DNA from: CALMEC01 sp964531025
GTDB taxonomy: Bacteria > Actinomycetota > Thermoleophilia > Miltoncostaeales > Miltoncostaeaceae
DNA length: 64,000 nt
Assembly (NCBI GenBank): GCA_964531025.1
Contig: CAZHDY010000001.1
Coordinates: 1,612,001-1,676,000, forward strand
Reading direction: 5' to 3'
This document shows positions 36,222 to 47,396 of the stretch, in pieces; position 1 is the first letter of the stretch, and every line of letters starts with the position of its first letter. The notes below the pieces were generated by a model. The model searched no databases, was not told the origin of the DNA, and was given only the letters and a program-made list of their open reading frames with translations. Made by a program: the position numbers and the translations under genes.

Positions 36222-36559
36222 GCCGCGATCCCGACGAGTGGATCAACGACATCCGCGCCGCTATTGCCCGATGCCTTCGATACTCCGCTGACCTTGATGC
36301 CACCGACGGTCATATTGCCGAGATGGCCGCCGACGCTGTTGAACGGAACATCGCCGTAATCGGCGAAGCCGCAAGACACCTTCCTCTCGACATCATCGAG
36401 GCGCTGCCAGAGATCGATTGGGCTGCGATGCGTGGTATGCGTAACATCCTCATCCACGAGTACTTCGGTGTGGATAAGGATGTGGTCCGCGATGTCATCG
36501 ATACGAGGCTTCGCCCTCTGGACGCGGCGCTCGCCGACTATGTTGCCGGCACCAAGTAG
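36218..36559 (+). CDS. hepT: HepT-type HEPN ribonuclease toxin
   Basis: 113 aa, all helical. The HEPN active-site motif R-x4-H-x-Y is present as RNILIHEY (Arg75, His80, Tyr82); Tyr82 is the residue AMPylated in known systems. It would cleave RNA when freed from MntA. The partner gene immediately upstream and the GTGA overlap make the assignment firm. Confidence 0.88.
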   Translation: MSRDPDEWINDIRAAIARCLRYSADLDATDGHIAEMAADAVERNIAVIGEAARHLPLDIIEALPEIDWAAMRGMRNILIHEYFGVDKDVVRDVIDTRLRPLDAALADYVAGTK

Positions 36560-36598
36560 GTAGAGCGGCACCTATCTGAGCTCGGCGGCATCACCTGA

Positions 36599-38449
36599 TC
36601 AGGCGGTCTCGCTCTTCCGTCCGCCAAGGTGGTCGGCGAGGAAGCGCTCAACGAGCCGGTACATGTCCATCCGGTTCTCGGGCTTCACGAACCCGTGGCC
36701 CTCGTCGTCCTTCACCATGTACTCGACCGGCACGCCGCGCTCGCGTAGGGCGTCCACGATCTGGTCTGATTCCTGCTTCGTCACCCGGGGGTCGTTGGCA
36801 CCCTGGATGACGAGAAGGGGCGCGCGGATCTGGTCCACGCGGTTGATGGGGGAGCGGGCCTCGAGGTCGGCCAGCTGCTCCGGGTCGTCCGGGTCACCGA
36901 CGAAGCGGAACCATGTGCCCGCCAGAAGTGGCTTCCAGTACGCCGGGAAGCTCCGGATGAGGGTGACCAGGTTCGACGGGCCGACCACGCTGATGGCGGC
37001 GGCGAACACGTCCGGAGTGAATGTCGCTCCGACGAGAGCGGCGTAACCACCGTAGCTCCCCCCGTAGATCGCGATGCGGTCCGGATCGGCGATACCCTCG
37101 GCCACCACCCAGTCGACGGCGTCGATGAGGTCGTCGTGCATCTTGCCGGAGAACTCCCGCTCGGCGGCGTGCATGAACGACTTGCCGAAACCACTCGATC
37201 CCCGGTAGTTGACCTGTAGCACGGCGTAGCCGCGGTTGGCCAGGAACTGAGCTTGCGGATCCCAGCCCCAGGCGTCGCGGGCCCACGGGCCACCGTGGAC
37301 GAAGAGCACGGTGGGGAGGTTGCGCTCGTCCGCACCCACCGGCAGCGTCAGGTAGCAGCGCAGCACGAGGCCGTCACGCGAGGTGACCCGCACGGGACGA
37401 CGCTCCGCCAGGATCGTCGGGTCCAGCCAGGGGCGCGAGCGGAACAGCAGACGTGACTCACCGCTCTCGCGGTCGAACAGGTGGGTGGAGCCGGGGTCGC
37501 GGTCGTCGTCGAACACGACGGTCCAGTAGCGCTCGTCGTCGTCCGTGCTCGTGATCATCGGGTCGCCGTGATGGACGGCGCGCAGACGTTCCCAGTCACG
37601 TGCGAATCGATCGTCGAAAGGATGCATCACGAGCCGGTCGCGACGGTAGACGGCGCCCAGCAGCGCACCGGTCTTGTCGGAGATGACGGGCCGCCCGAGA
37701 TCGGCCTCCTCGTCGGAGTCGATCTCCCGTTCCTTGCCGCTCTCGACATCGATGGCGACCAGCCGGACCAGATCGCTGTCTCGGGCACTCCCCACATAGA
37801 TCTCGCGCCCGTCTGCGCTGAAGGCGTACGGGTAACCGCTGTCCTCGTTGTCGAACTCCGCCAGCACGCGGAACTCCGACGACTCGTCGTCACGTACCAG
37901 CAGCTCGTGGTCGCCGGCGGGCGTCTGCGCGAAGGCTGCCCGCAGTCGCGCGTCGCGGTCGGTCAGCCAGCCGAGGATGTTGCCGGGGTTCTCGGCGACG
38001 AACTCCAGCTCGCCGGTCTCCAGATCGATGCGCTCCACGTCGAACACGGCGGGGTCGCGACGGTTCGTCGTGATGAGCAGGTGCGTCGGATCATGACGCG
38101 GTACGTCCACCACGTTGACCTTGACTCCCTCGAACGGTGTGAGGTCCCGGTCCTCGTCGTCCGGGTGGGACGGGTCCGCGACGAACAGGTGGGTGTTCTC
38201 GTCGCCGCCTGTGTCCTGCAGGTAGAGGATGCGCGCACCGTCGCGCGACCATGCGTAGTCGCGGACGCCGCGGTCGCTGTCGTGCGTCACCTGGACCGGC
38301 TCACCACCGTCGCGGTCCGAGACCCACACGTTCAGCGCTCCGTCGCCTGGTGCGAGCCAGGCGAGGCGTGACCCGTCCGGAGAGATCCGGGGAGCCGCGC
38401 GCTCGGGGTCGTCGAAGAAGTGCTCGAGGGGGATCAGCGGTGGTGTCAT
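36599..38449 (-). CDS. S9 family prolyl oligopeptidase-like serine peptidase
   Basis: About 616 aa from ATG 38449 (MTPPLIPLEHFFDD); an in-frame ATG 45 nt upstream is possible. N-terminal beta-propeller repeats are followed by an alpha/beta hydrolase domain with the nucleophile elbow YGGSYGGYAAL, the Asp in QGANDPRVTKQES and the His in DDEGHGFVKPEN. There is no signal peptide, so it is cytoplasmic. It likely degrades short peptides. The upstream 330 nt hold a GCCTAGGC palindrome and possible -10 boxes but no gene. Confidence 0.9.
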   Translation of the reverse strand: MTPPLIPLEHFFDDPERAAPRISPDGSRLAWLAPGDGALNVWVSDRDGGEPVQVTHDSDRGVRDYAWSRDGARILYLQDTGGDENTHLFVADPSHPDDEDRDLTPFEGVKVNVVDVPRHDPTHLLITTNRRDPAVFDVERIDLETGELEFVAENPGNILGWLTDRDARLRAAFAQTPAGDHELLVRDDESSEFRVLAEFDNEDSGYPYAFSADGREIYVGSARDSDLVRLVAIDVESGKEREIDSDEEADLGRPVISDKTGALLGAVYRRDRLVMHPFDDRFARDWERLRAVHHGDPMITSTDDDERYWTVVFDDDRDPGSTHLFDRESGESRLLFRSRPWLDPTILAERRPVRVTSRDGLVLRCYLTLPVGADERNLPTVLFVHGGPWARDAWGWDPQAQFLANRGYAVLQVNYRGSSGFGKSFMHAAEREFSGKMHDDLIDAVDWVVAEGIADPDRIAIYGGSYGGYAALVGATFTPDVFAAAISVVGPSNLVTLIRSFPAYWKPLLAGTWFRFVGDPDDPEQLADLEARSPINRVDQIRAPLLVIQGANDPRVTKQESDQIVDALRERGVPVEYMVKDDEGHGFVKPENRMDMYRLVERFLADHLGGRKSETA

Positions 38450-38784
38450 GTGGTCATTGTGGCAGGGACGGTCGTTCGGCATCGTCTCCGCCATCCGACG
38501 TACGGCCCGAGTCCCTGGGGATGGTCAGGGTGCGTCGCGGATGAGTCCGTTCGTGTTCACCGGCGTTTGCAGAGGCGCTTTTCTCTGTCCTCCGGGCTGA
38601 TGCCGTGGCTCGATCGACGCTTGTCGTGCGATCTGGTCGAGCACTTTTTGCCTAGGCGACGATAAGGGACATTCGAGACCTTGAGGTCGTCTCAGGCGCT
38701 GTCCAGAATTCGACCACATCAGGCACGTCGCCGGCGGAACCATCCTCCGGTCGTGCGACTGACCAGGGCCGATTGGAGATTGCC

Positions 38785-39603
38785 ATGGCCGAGAGTCCTC
38801 AGCCTGTCCAGGACTACGTGACCCCCGACCAGCTGGTTGTCGCCATGTCGGCGGCCGGTGCCAAGAAGGCGGCACTGTCGGTCGAGAACCTGCTGATACG
38901 CGGGTTCATGTCGGGCATGATCCTGGCCTTCGCCACGGTCGTGGCGTTGACCGTCGTGGCCGATGGATCGCCACTCTGGGTGGGGGCGCTGCTGTTCCCT
39001 CTCGGATTCGTGATCCTCGTCCTGCTCGGCTTCGAGCTGGTGACGGGCAACTTCGCGCTGATCCCGGTCGCGCTCTTCGACGGCAGGACCTCCGGCCTGC
39101 GATTGGTCAGGAACTGGTCGTGGGTCTTCGTCGGAAATCTGATCGGCGCAGTCACCTTCGCGGTGCTCTTCTACGCCGCGACGACGAAGTTCGGCAACGT
39201 CGATGCGGGCGCCCTGGGCGACGTGCTGGCAGAGCGCGCCGAGGCGAAGACCCTCGCGTACGCCGAGGTGGGTGCGGCGGCGGGTGTGGGCGCCGCATTC
39301 ATCAAGGCGGTGCTCTGTAACTGGATGGTGGCGACCGGCACGGTGATGGGGCTGGTGTCGAACAGCGTGATCGGAAAGATCGCCGCGATGTGGCTGCCGA
39401 TCTTCGCGTTCTTCGCCCTGGGTCTCGAGCACTCCGTCGTCAATATGTTCCTGATCCCGGCGGGCATTCTCTTCGGCGACTCCGTTTCCATCGCCGACTG
39501 GTGGACCTGGAACCAGGTGACCGTCACCATCGGCAACATCGTCGGCGCTCTATTGTTGGTGGCGATGGTTCTGCATCGGACCCACTCGGCGAAGAAGTCG
39601 TAG
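38785..39603 (+). CDS. Formate/nitrite transporter (FNT) family channel
   Basis: About 272 aa with six membrane segments. FNT features include the FELVTGNFALIPVAL loop and AVLCNWMVATGTVMG, which carry the family pore residues. FNT proteins pass formate, nitrite, hydrosulfide or similar small anions; the substrate is not evident. ATG 38785 has a GGAG 6 nt upstream. It is convergent with the AraC-type gene. Confidence 0.85.
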   Translation: MAESPQPVQDYVTPDQLVVAMSAAGAKKAALSVENLLIRGFMSGMILAFATVVALTVVADGSPLWVGALLFPLGFVILVLLGFELVTGNFALIPVALFDGRTSGLRLVRNWSWVFVGNLIGAVTFAVLFYAATTKFGNVDAGALGDVLAERAEAKTLAYAEVGAAAGVGAAFIKAVLCNWMVATGTVMGLVSNSVIGKIAAMWLPIFAFFALGLEHSVVNMFLIPAGILFGDSVSIADWWTWNQVTVTIGNIVGALLLVAMVLHRTHSAKKS

Positions 39604-39628
39604 GAGATCGGCGGAGTGAAAGTCACCG

Positions 39629-40621
39629 TCAGCCCACTGGAGATCGACTGGCCCTCGACGCCTCCCGCCTCACCGATCCCGGGGTACGGCCGACGGTGCG
39701 CCGGAAGGCTCGGTTGAACGCGGCCTCCGAGCCGTAGCCGACCTCGGACGCGACCTGTGCGATGCTCGCATCACTCTCGATCAGCTGCCGCTGGGCGAGG
39801 TTCATCCGCCACCGGGTGAGGTAGGCGATCGGTGCTTCGCCGACCAGCTCGGTGAACCGGGCGCTGAATGCCGATCGCGACATGGCAGCCGTCCGGGCGA
39901 GCGACGTCAGGTCCCAATCGCGTCCCGGATCGCGGTGGATCTCCTCCAGCGCCGCACCGATGCGCTCGTCGTTCAGGGCCTGCAGCCACCCCTCCCGAGC
40001 GTCCGGATCACCGTCAAGCCATGCACGGATCGCCTGGACGACGAGGATGTCCGCCAGCCGAGTGGCCACCACCTCACCGCCGGGACGAAGATGCGCGAGC
40101 TCGTCGGCCATGAGCCGCAGGGTGTCACGCAGTGCAGGTGCCACCGTCGCGCCGTCACCGCCGATGTGGATGACCGGTGGAAGGCTCGCCATCAGCTCTC
40201 GTGCCGTGGGTTCGTCGACCGAGACGATCCCGCAGATGAGCTTGGTCGCCCGTCCGCCGCCGCCGTGGTTCAGAACAGAGTAGTGCGGGGTCCGGTACTC
40301 CTGCGGAAGCTCATCCACGCGTTCGCGCGGGATGGGGATATCGGGGCTGCTCAGGAGCTCGTGACCCAGTCTCTGCGAGATGAGCACCATGTCGCCGGCG
40401 CGCAGCTCCATCGGATCGGTGTCGCTCGATCGCAGCCAGCACGCGCCGCCCGTGATGACGTGGAAGCTGATGGTGTCGCTGAGGACGGGCATCGACAGCG
40501 CCCACGGCTCGGTAAGGGTCGAATCGCAGTAGAAGGTGCCGCGCATCCGCAACGTGTGGAGTACGCGCGCGAGGCGGTCACGGGTCTCCGGCGGGAATCG
40601 GGCTGTGCTCACGAGCGGCAC
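39629..40621 (-). CDS. AraC-family transcriptional regulator with cupin N-terminus
   Basis: 330 aa. The N-terminal cupin-type domain (FHVITGGACWLR, LRAGDMVLISQRLGHEL) is that of the AraC group often next to dehydrogenase or epimerase genes. The C-terminal double helix-turn-helix has LARTAAMSRSAFSARFTELV and IAQVASEVGYGSEAAFNRAF. GTG 40621 is the first start; GTG 40612 also fits. It is divergent from the NmrA-like gene and probably controls it. Confidence 0.88.
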   Translation of the reverse strand: MPLVSTARFPPETRDRLARVLHTLRMRGTFYCDSTLTEPWALSMPVLSDTISFHVITGGACWLRSSDTDPMELRAGDMVLISQRLGHELLSSPDIPIPRERVDELPQEYRTPHYSVLNHGGGGRATKLICGIVSVDEPTARELMASLPPVIHIGGDGATVAPALRDTLRLMADELAHLRPGGEVVATRLADILVVQAIRAWLDGDPDAREGWLQALNDERIGAALEEIHRDPGRDWDLTSLARTAAMSRSAFSARFTELVGEAPIAYLTRWRMNLAQRQLIESDASIAQVASEVGYGSEAAFNRAFRRTVGRTPGSVRREASRASRSPVG

Positions 40622-40651
40622 TCGTGCCGACGTGAACGTCCAGCGATGAAA

Positions 40652-40693
40652 GATGATCGATCAAAAATCATGCGTGGACAATCATAGATCATC
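40652..40693. promoter_or_regulatory. Inverted repeat in the AraC/NmrA divergent promoter region
   Basis: GATGATC (40652-40658) and GATCATC (40687-40693) form an inverted repeat 28 nt apart, inside a 127-nt intergenic stretch that is far more A/T-rich than its surroundings. It is a plausible AraC-type operator. Confidence 0.45.
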
Positions 40694-40748
40694 CTGATAG
40701 TGGCTTCTACCCTGGTCAACAGATCAGACAGAAAAAGGGGAGCAACAC

Positions 40749-41606
40749 ATGTTCGCCATCGCAGGAGCCACCGGCCGAGTTGGATCGGCCACCGCGGACC
40801 GCCTCATCGCCGACGGCGCCCGAGCACGTGTCCTCGTCCGACGTCCCGACGCCGCCGAGGCATGGGAGAACCGGGGCGCCGAGGTGCGGATCGTCGGGTT
40901 GGACGACCGTGCCGGTCTGGCCGATGCGCTCACGGGATGTGCGGGGTTCTTCGTCCTCCTTCCGTTCGATCCCGCAGTCGAGGACGTGGCCGCCCACACC
41001 GAGCGCCTCATCACGTCCATCGCCGGAGCCGTCGCAGACTCGGGGGTCCCACACGTCGTCGTGCTCTCGTCGGTCGGCGCGGACCTGCCGGAGGGCACGG
41101 GTCCGATCGTCGGCCTGCACCACCTCGAGAACGCGCTTCGCGCGACCGGTGCGACGGTCACGGCACTCCGTCCCGGTCACTTCCAGGAGAAGGTGAGCGA
41201 TGTGCTCGGTGCTGCTCGCGAAGAGGGTGTCTACCCGGTGTTCGCCACTTCCGCCGATCGTCCGCATCCCATGGTCGCCACCCTCGACATCGGCGAGGTT
41301 GCGGCCGGGGCCCTCCAGTACCCACCGTCGGCGAGCGAGGTCGTCGACATCGTCGGACCGTCCTATGCGGAGGCCGAAGTTGCCTCGGCGCTGGGCGACG
41401 CCCTCGGTACGACCCTTCCGGTGGTGACGATCCCCGAGGAGGGGTGGTCGCCGGCGTTGCAGCAGGCCGGACTTCCGGCGCACGTCGCTGACGCGCTGGC
41501 CGAGATGTACGGCGCCGAGGAGCGGGGCATCCTCAAGCCGCGTGGTGACCGGGCCGTGCGGGTGAACACCCCGATCACCGAGACCATCGCCACCATCCTG
41601 GCCTGA
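40749..41606 (+). CDS. NmrA-like NAD(P)-binding oxidoreductase
   Basis: 285 aa. The N-terminal Rossmann motif MFAIAGATGRVGSATADRLI and the HVVVLSSVGADLPEGTGP strand match atypical short-chain dehydrogenases of the NmrA/YtfG group, which bind NAD(P) and act as redox sensors or quinone reductases. A strong AGGGGAG precedes the ATG. Control by the divergent AraC-type protein is likely. Confidence 0.85.
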   Translation: MFAIAGATGRVGSATADRLIADGARARVLVRRPDAAEAWENRGAEVRIVGLDDRAGLADALTGCAGFFVLLPFDPAVEDVAAHTERLITSIAGAVADSGVPHVVVLSSVGADLPEGTGPIVGLHHLENALRATGATVTALRPGHFQEKVSDVLGAAREEGVYPVFATSADRPHPMVATLDIGEVAAGALQYPPSASEVVDIVGPSYAEAEVASALGDALGTTLPVVTIPEEGWSPALQQAGLPAHVADALAEMYGAEERGILKPRGDRAVRVNTPITETIATILA

Positions 41607-41713
41607 GAGCGCCCGCCCTGTCACCGGCGATGGCCCACCGATCTCGGAGCGGCTACGATCGCCGCGCGACCGGCGCTCGCACGGACGATGTACCGCCCGG
41701 CTAACCTTCACCC

Positions 41714-42109
41714 ATGTCCGCGCCAATCGTCGTCTACTCCCCGGACCTGCTCCTGCGGCAGAAGCTGGTCTCGGGCATCGAGGGCATCGGACGTGCGGCC
41801 GCCGGAGCGGCGAGCCCCAAACGGCTGGCGTCCCGACTCGCCGAGGGTGCGGACGCCCTGATCATCGAGATGGACGCCGACGGTGTCGACGCCCTTGCAC
41901 TGCTCGCGTCGCTTCGCGCCGATCCGGCGACGGCAGAGCTCCCCGTCGTGGGTTTCTGCGCCCACACGCGCGAGGACCTCATCACGGAGGCCCGGGCGGC
42001 CGGCGCCACCGCCGTGGTCTCGCGCGGCGCCATCGTTCGCAAGCTCCCCGCCGTCATCGCGGAGCTCGTCGGCGCACCCGCGGGGGATGACCCGCCCGCC
42101 GCGGCCTGA
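41714..42109 (+). CDS. Degenerate receiver-domain-like protein
   Basis: 131 aa. The alternation of strands and helices (IVVYSPDLLLRQKLVSGI, ALIIEMDADG, LPVVGFCAHT, GATAVVSRG) follows a response-regulator receiver. The acidic pair at the first strand is replaced (YSPD), and the conserved Lys near the end is an Arg or Ser. It is probably a phosphorylation-independent or pseudo-receiver. A TAACCT -10 box at 41702-41707, 6 nt before the ATG, suggests a leaderless transcript. Confidence 0.65.
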   Translation: MSAPIVVYSPDLLLRQKLVSGIEGIGRAAAGAASPKRLASRLAEGADALIIEMDADGVDALALLASLRADPATAELPVVGFCAHTREDLITEARAAGATAVVSRGAIVRKLPAVIAELVGAPAGDDPPAAA

Positions 42110-42152
42110 CGAAACCGGACATTCCGGCAGGTAATCGCCGGTTCTCGTCCGA

Positions 42153-42158
42153 TACGCT
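42153..42158 (+). promoter_or_regulatory. -10 box TACGCT for metH
   Basis: TACGCT lies 6 nt before the metH ATG with no ribosome binding site. No cobalamin or SAM riboswitch is seen in the 55 nt between the preceding gene and metH. Confidence 0.45.
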
Positions 42159-42164
42159 CATGGG

Positions 42165-45845
<3,681 letters not shown>

Positions 45846-46070
45846 TCGTCGCCGCCCAAGACGTTTATCGATGCCGCTCGCGTGATTCGTTCGGTAGTCG
45901 TGACGCGGCGTCGCTCCGGACGATGAGTGTCGACCGCTCACGATAGTGCGAGGTGGCTGGTGTCAACGAACAGCGGAGATCGTCGCCGCCTCCATGATGC
46001 GTGTGTCCGCACTGTGACGTCAAACGGAGAAACCTGTGACGCCGTCTTGCGCCGGCCTACGAGGACGCCT

Positions 46071-46076
46071 TAGTCT
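46071..46076 (+). promoter_or_regulatory. -10 box TAGTCT before small ORF
   Basis: TAGTCT lies 8 nt before GTG 46085 without a ribosome binding site, the same leaderless layout as several longer genes in this window. Confidence 0.4.
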
Positions 46077-46084
46077 CGTCGTCG

Positions 46085-46288
46085 GTGACGATCACTGCAC
46101 TGCCAAATCGCGGCGGCAGGCCCGGACTCACGGCGTCCGAGGCGTTTCAGGCTGCGGCCCGCGAGCTCACCCGGGTGATCTCCGAGATCGACCCCGTGGA
46201 CCCTCACCACCGCTTTGCGGTTGAGACGATCGGGTCGATCGCGGTTGACCTCCGAGTGTGCGGCGAGCATCTTCGGCGGTCGCCCTAG
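46085..46288 (+). CDS. Small hypothetical protein
   Basis: 67 aa, GTG start, not recognised. Codons are G/C-ending as in real genes here, and the sequence (TASEAFQAAARELTRVISEI, then VDLRVCGEHLRRSP) is amphipathic and helical. Its last 122 nt are antisense to the 3' end of the XRE-regulator gene. Of the two overlapping frames, this one has the more typical codon use. Confidence 0.45.
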   Translation: MTITALPNRGGRPGLTASEAFQAAARELTRVISEIDPVDPHHRFAVETIGSIAVDLRVCGEHLRRSP

Positions 46289-46535
46289 CGGAGTCCCCCG
46301 CGGCCTGAGCCGGAGGAGGGGTGCCGGCGTCGTCGTGGATACCGAGCAGGTAGTCGGCCGATGCGTTGGTCATCTGGCAGAAGGCGTACAGGCGATCGAG
46401 TCGTGGACGCACCTCGCCAGCCTCCCAACGCTGAAGCAGACGGACGCCCATGTTCAGGGCGCGGGCAACGGCCTCCTGGGTGCCTGTCCGGCGCCGGGCT
46501 TCGGCCAGCCGTTCCGCGAACTGAGCGTTGTCCAC
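46167..46535 (-). CDS. XRE-family helix-turn-helix regulator
   Basis: 122 aa from GTG 46535. The first ~70 residues are an XRE/Cro-type domain (AEARRRTGTQEAVARALNMG followed by VRLLQRWEAGEVRPRLDRLY), ending in the YLLGIHDD motif common in such repressors. The last ~50 residues are low-complexity (Ser/Arg/Gln/Gly) with atypical codons and run antisense through the small gene at 46085. It is divergent from the HerA operon. The repeats at 46543-46593 are good candidates for its operators. Confidence 0.8.
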   Translation of the reverse strand: MDNAQFAERLAEARRRTGTQEAVARALNMGVRLLQRWEAGEVRPRLDRLYAFCQMTNASADYLLGIHDDAGTPPPAQAAGDSARATAEDARRTLGGQPRSTRSSQPQSGGEGPRGRSRRSPG

Positions 46536-46542
46536 GAAGCCA

Positions 46543-46608
46543 CGTTGCCGGACTCCCGACGGTTATGCCACGGCAACAGTTGACACGGCAACACATGGCG
46601 GGTACGAT
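46543..46608 (+). promoter_or_regulatory. Promoter TTGACA-N17-TACGAT with repeated operator boxes
   Basis: TTGACA (46580-46585) and TACGAT (46603-46608) are separated by exactly 17 bp, close to the sigma-A consensus. CACGGCAACA occurs twice at 15-bp spacing (46569-46578 and 46584-46593), flanking or overlapping the -35. An inverted CGTTGCCG lies at 46543-46550, next to the regulator start. The layout fits repression of the + strand operon and autoregulation by the divergent XRE protein. Confidence 0.7.
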
Positions 46609-46651
46609 CCCGCAACGCAGGGAAGTGGATGCTTCTGGAAGGGAATAGTCC

Positions 46652-47113
46652 GTGGCCGTAAGGATCAACGACGCAACAGTCCTGCAGACATTTAGTGATG
46701 CGATTCCTGGGGCTGCTGATCAGATGGAGGCGTACCTGAAGGCCGTTGCTCGAGGGATCAAGGATTCCGGTGTACCGGTGACACTCAGGATGGACAACCT
46801 CGAGTCGGGTGGATTTCGGGTTCAGAAGACCCCGTGCCTTGTCGCCGAGCCCACCGAGAAGCGACTTCGTTTCTATAGGACCGCCCACTATGCAGAACCG
46901 TCGGGTGCGTTGCTTCGAGTGGGTTGGTACCTGGTCGGAGGCGATCGAGCCGACGGGAGATTGGGCTTCGGCGCGGCGACGGAGCGCGATGCTGACGTCG
47001 TCCTGCACATCGCTGAGTCCATTCATATCTATGCGGTGCAGACAGCAATGCAGGCAATTGTCGATGGACCGTCAGAGCGGCGAAGCGGTTCCGGTGGATT
47101 TTTCGGCCTATAG
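46652..47113 (+). CDS. Hypothetical protein, first gene of HerA operon
   Basis: 153 aa, not recognised. GTG 46652 has GGAAGGGA about 8 nt upstream. There is no signal peptide or membrane segment. Residues 1-50 look helical (VLQTFSDAIPGAADQMEAYL) and 50-110 beta-rich (FRVQKTPCLVAEPTEKRLRF, RVGWYLVGGDR), with a Gly/Ser-rich end. Base composition is less G/C-rich than the housekeeping genes around it, which suggests acquisition. The next gene starts 22 nt after its stop. Confidence 0.65.
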   Translation: MAVRINDATVLQTFSDAIPGAADQMEAYLKAVARGIKDSGVPVTLRMDNLESGGFRVQKTPCLVAEPTEKRLRFYRTAHYAEPSGALLRVGWYLVGGDRADGRLGFGAATERDADVVLHIAESIHIYAVQTAMQAIVDGPSERRSGSGGFFGL

Positions 47114-47135
47114 AACAACGACGATGGGGTCATAG

Positions 47136-47381
47136 ATGAATGGATTTGTCGGTACCGTAGTTGGAATATGGTTCTTGGGCGTACTTGTCTCTTGGCCGTA
47201 CTTCTGGGCGAAGAAGACAAACAAGTCCCAAGCGCCGATTCAACGACGCTTCATGGGTCTCGGCTACGGTCTCGTGTGGCCGGTCTTTGTGATCACCGCA
47301 CTCATGCGGAAGAAAGAAGAGCGGGCCGCGCAGAAAGAACATGCCGAGCTTGGGCAACGCATCCTCGGCGACGACGACTAG
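47136..47381 (+). CDS. Small two-helix membrane protein
   Basis: 81 aa. Two hydrophobic segments (GFVGTVVGIWFLGVLVSWPYF and GLGYGLVWPVFVITAL) flank a short basic loop; the C-terminus is charged and cytoplasmic-like (RKKEERAAQKEHAELGQRIL). Its place between an unknown protein and a HerA-type ATPase suggests a membrane partner for the operon's product, but no family was recognised. Confidence 0.6.
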   Translation: MNGFVGTVVGIWFLGVLVSWPYFWAKKTNKSQAPIQRRFMGLGYGLVWPVFVITALMRKKEERAAQKEHAELGQRILGDDD

Positions 47382-47396
47382 CCGAGCACGGCTCCC

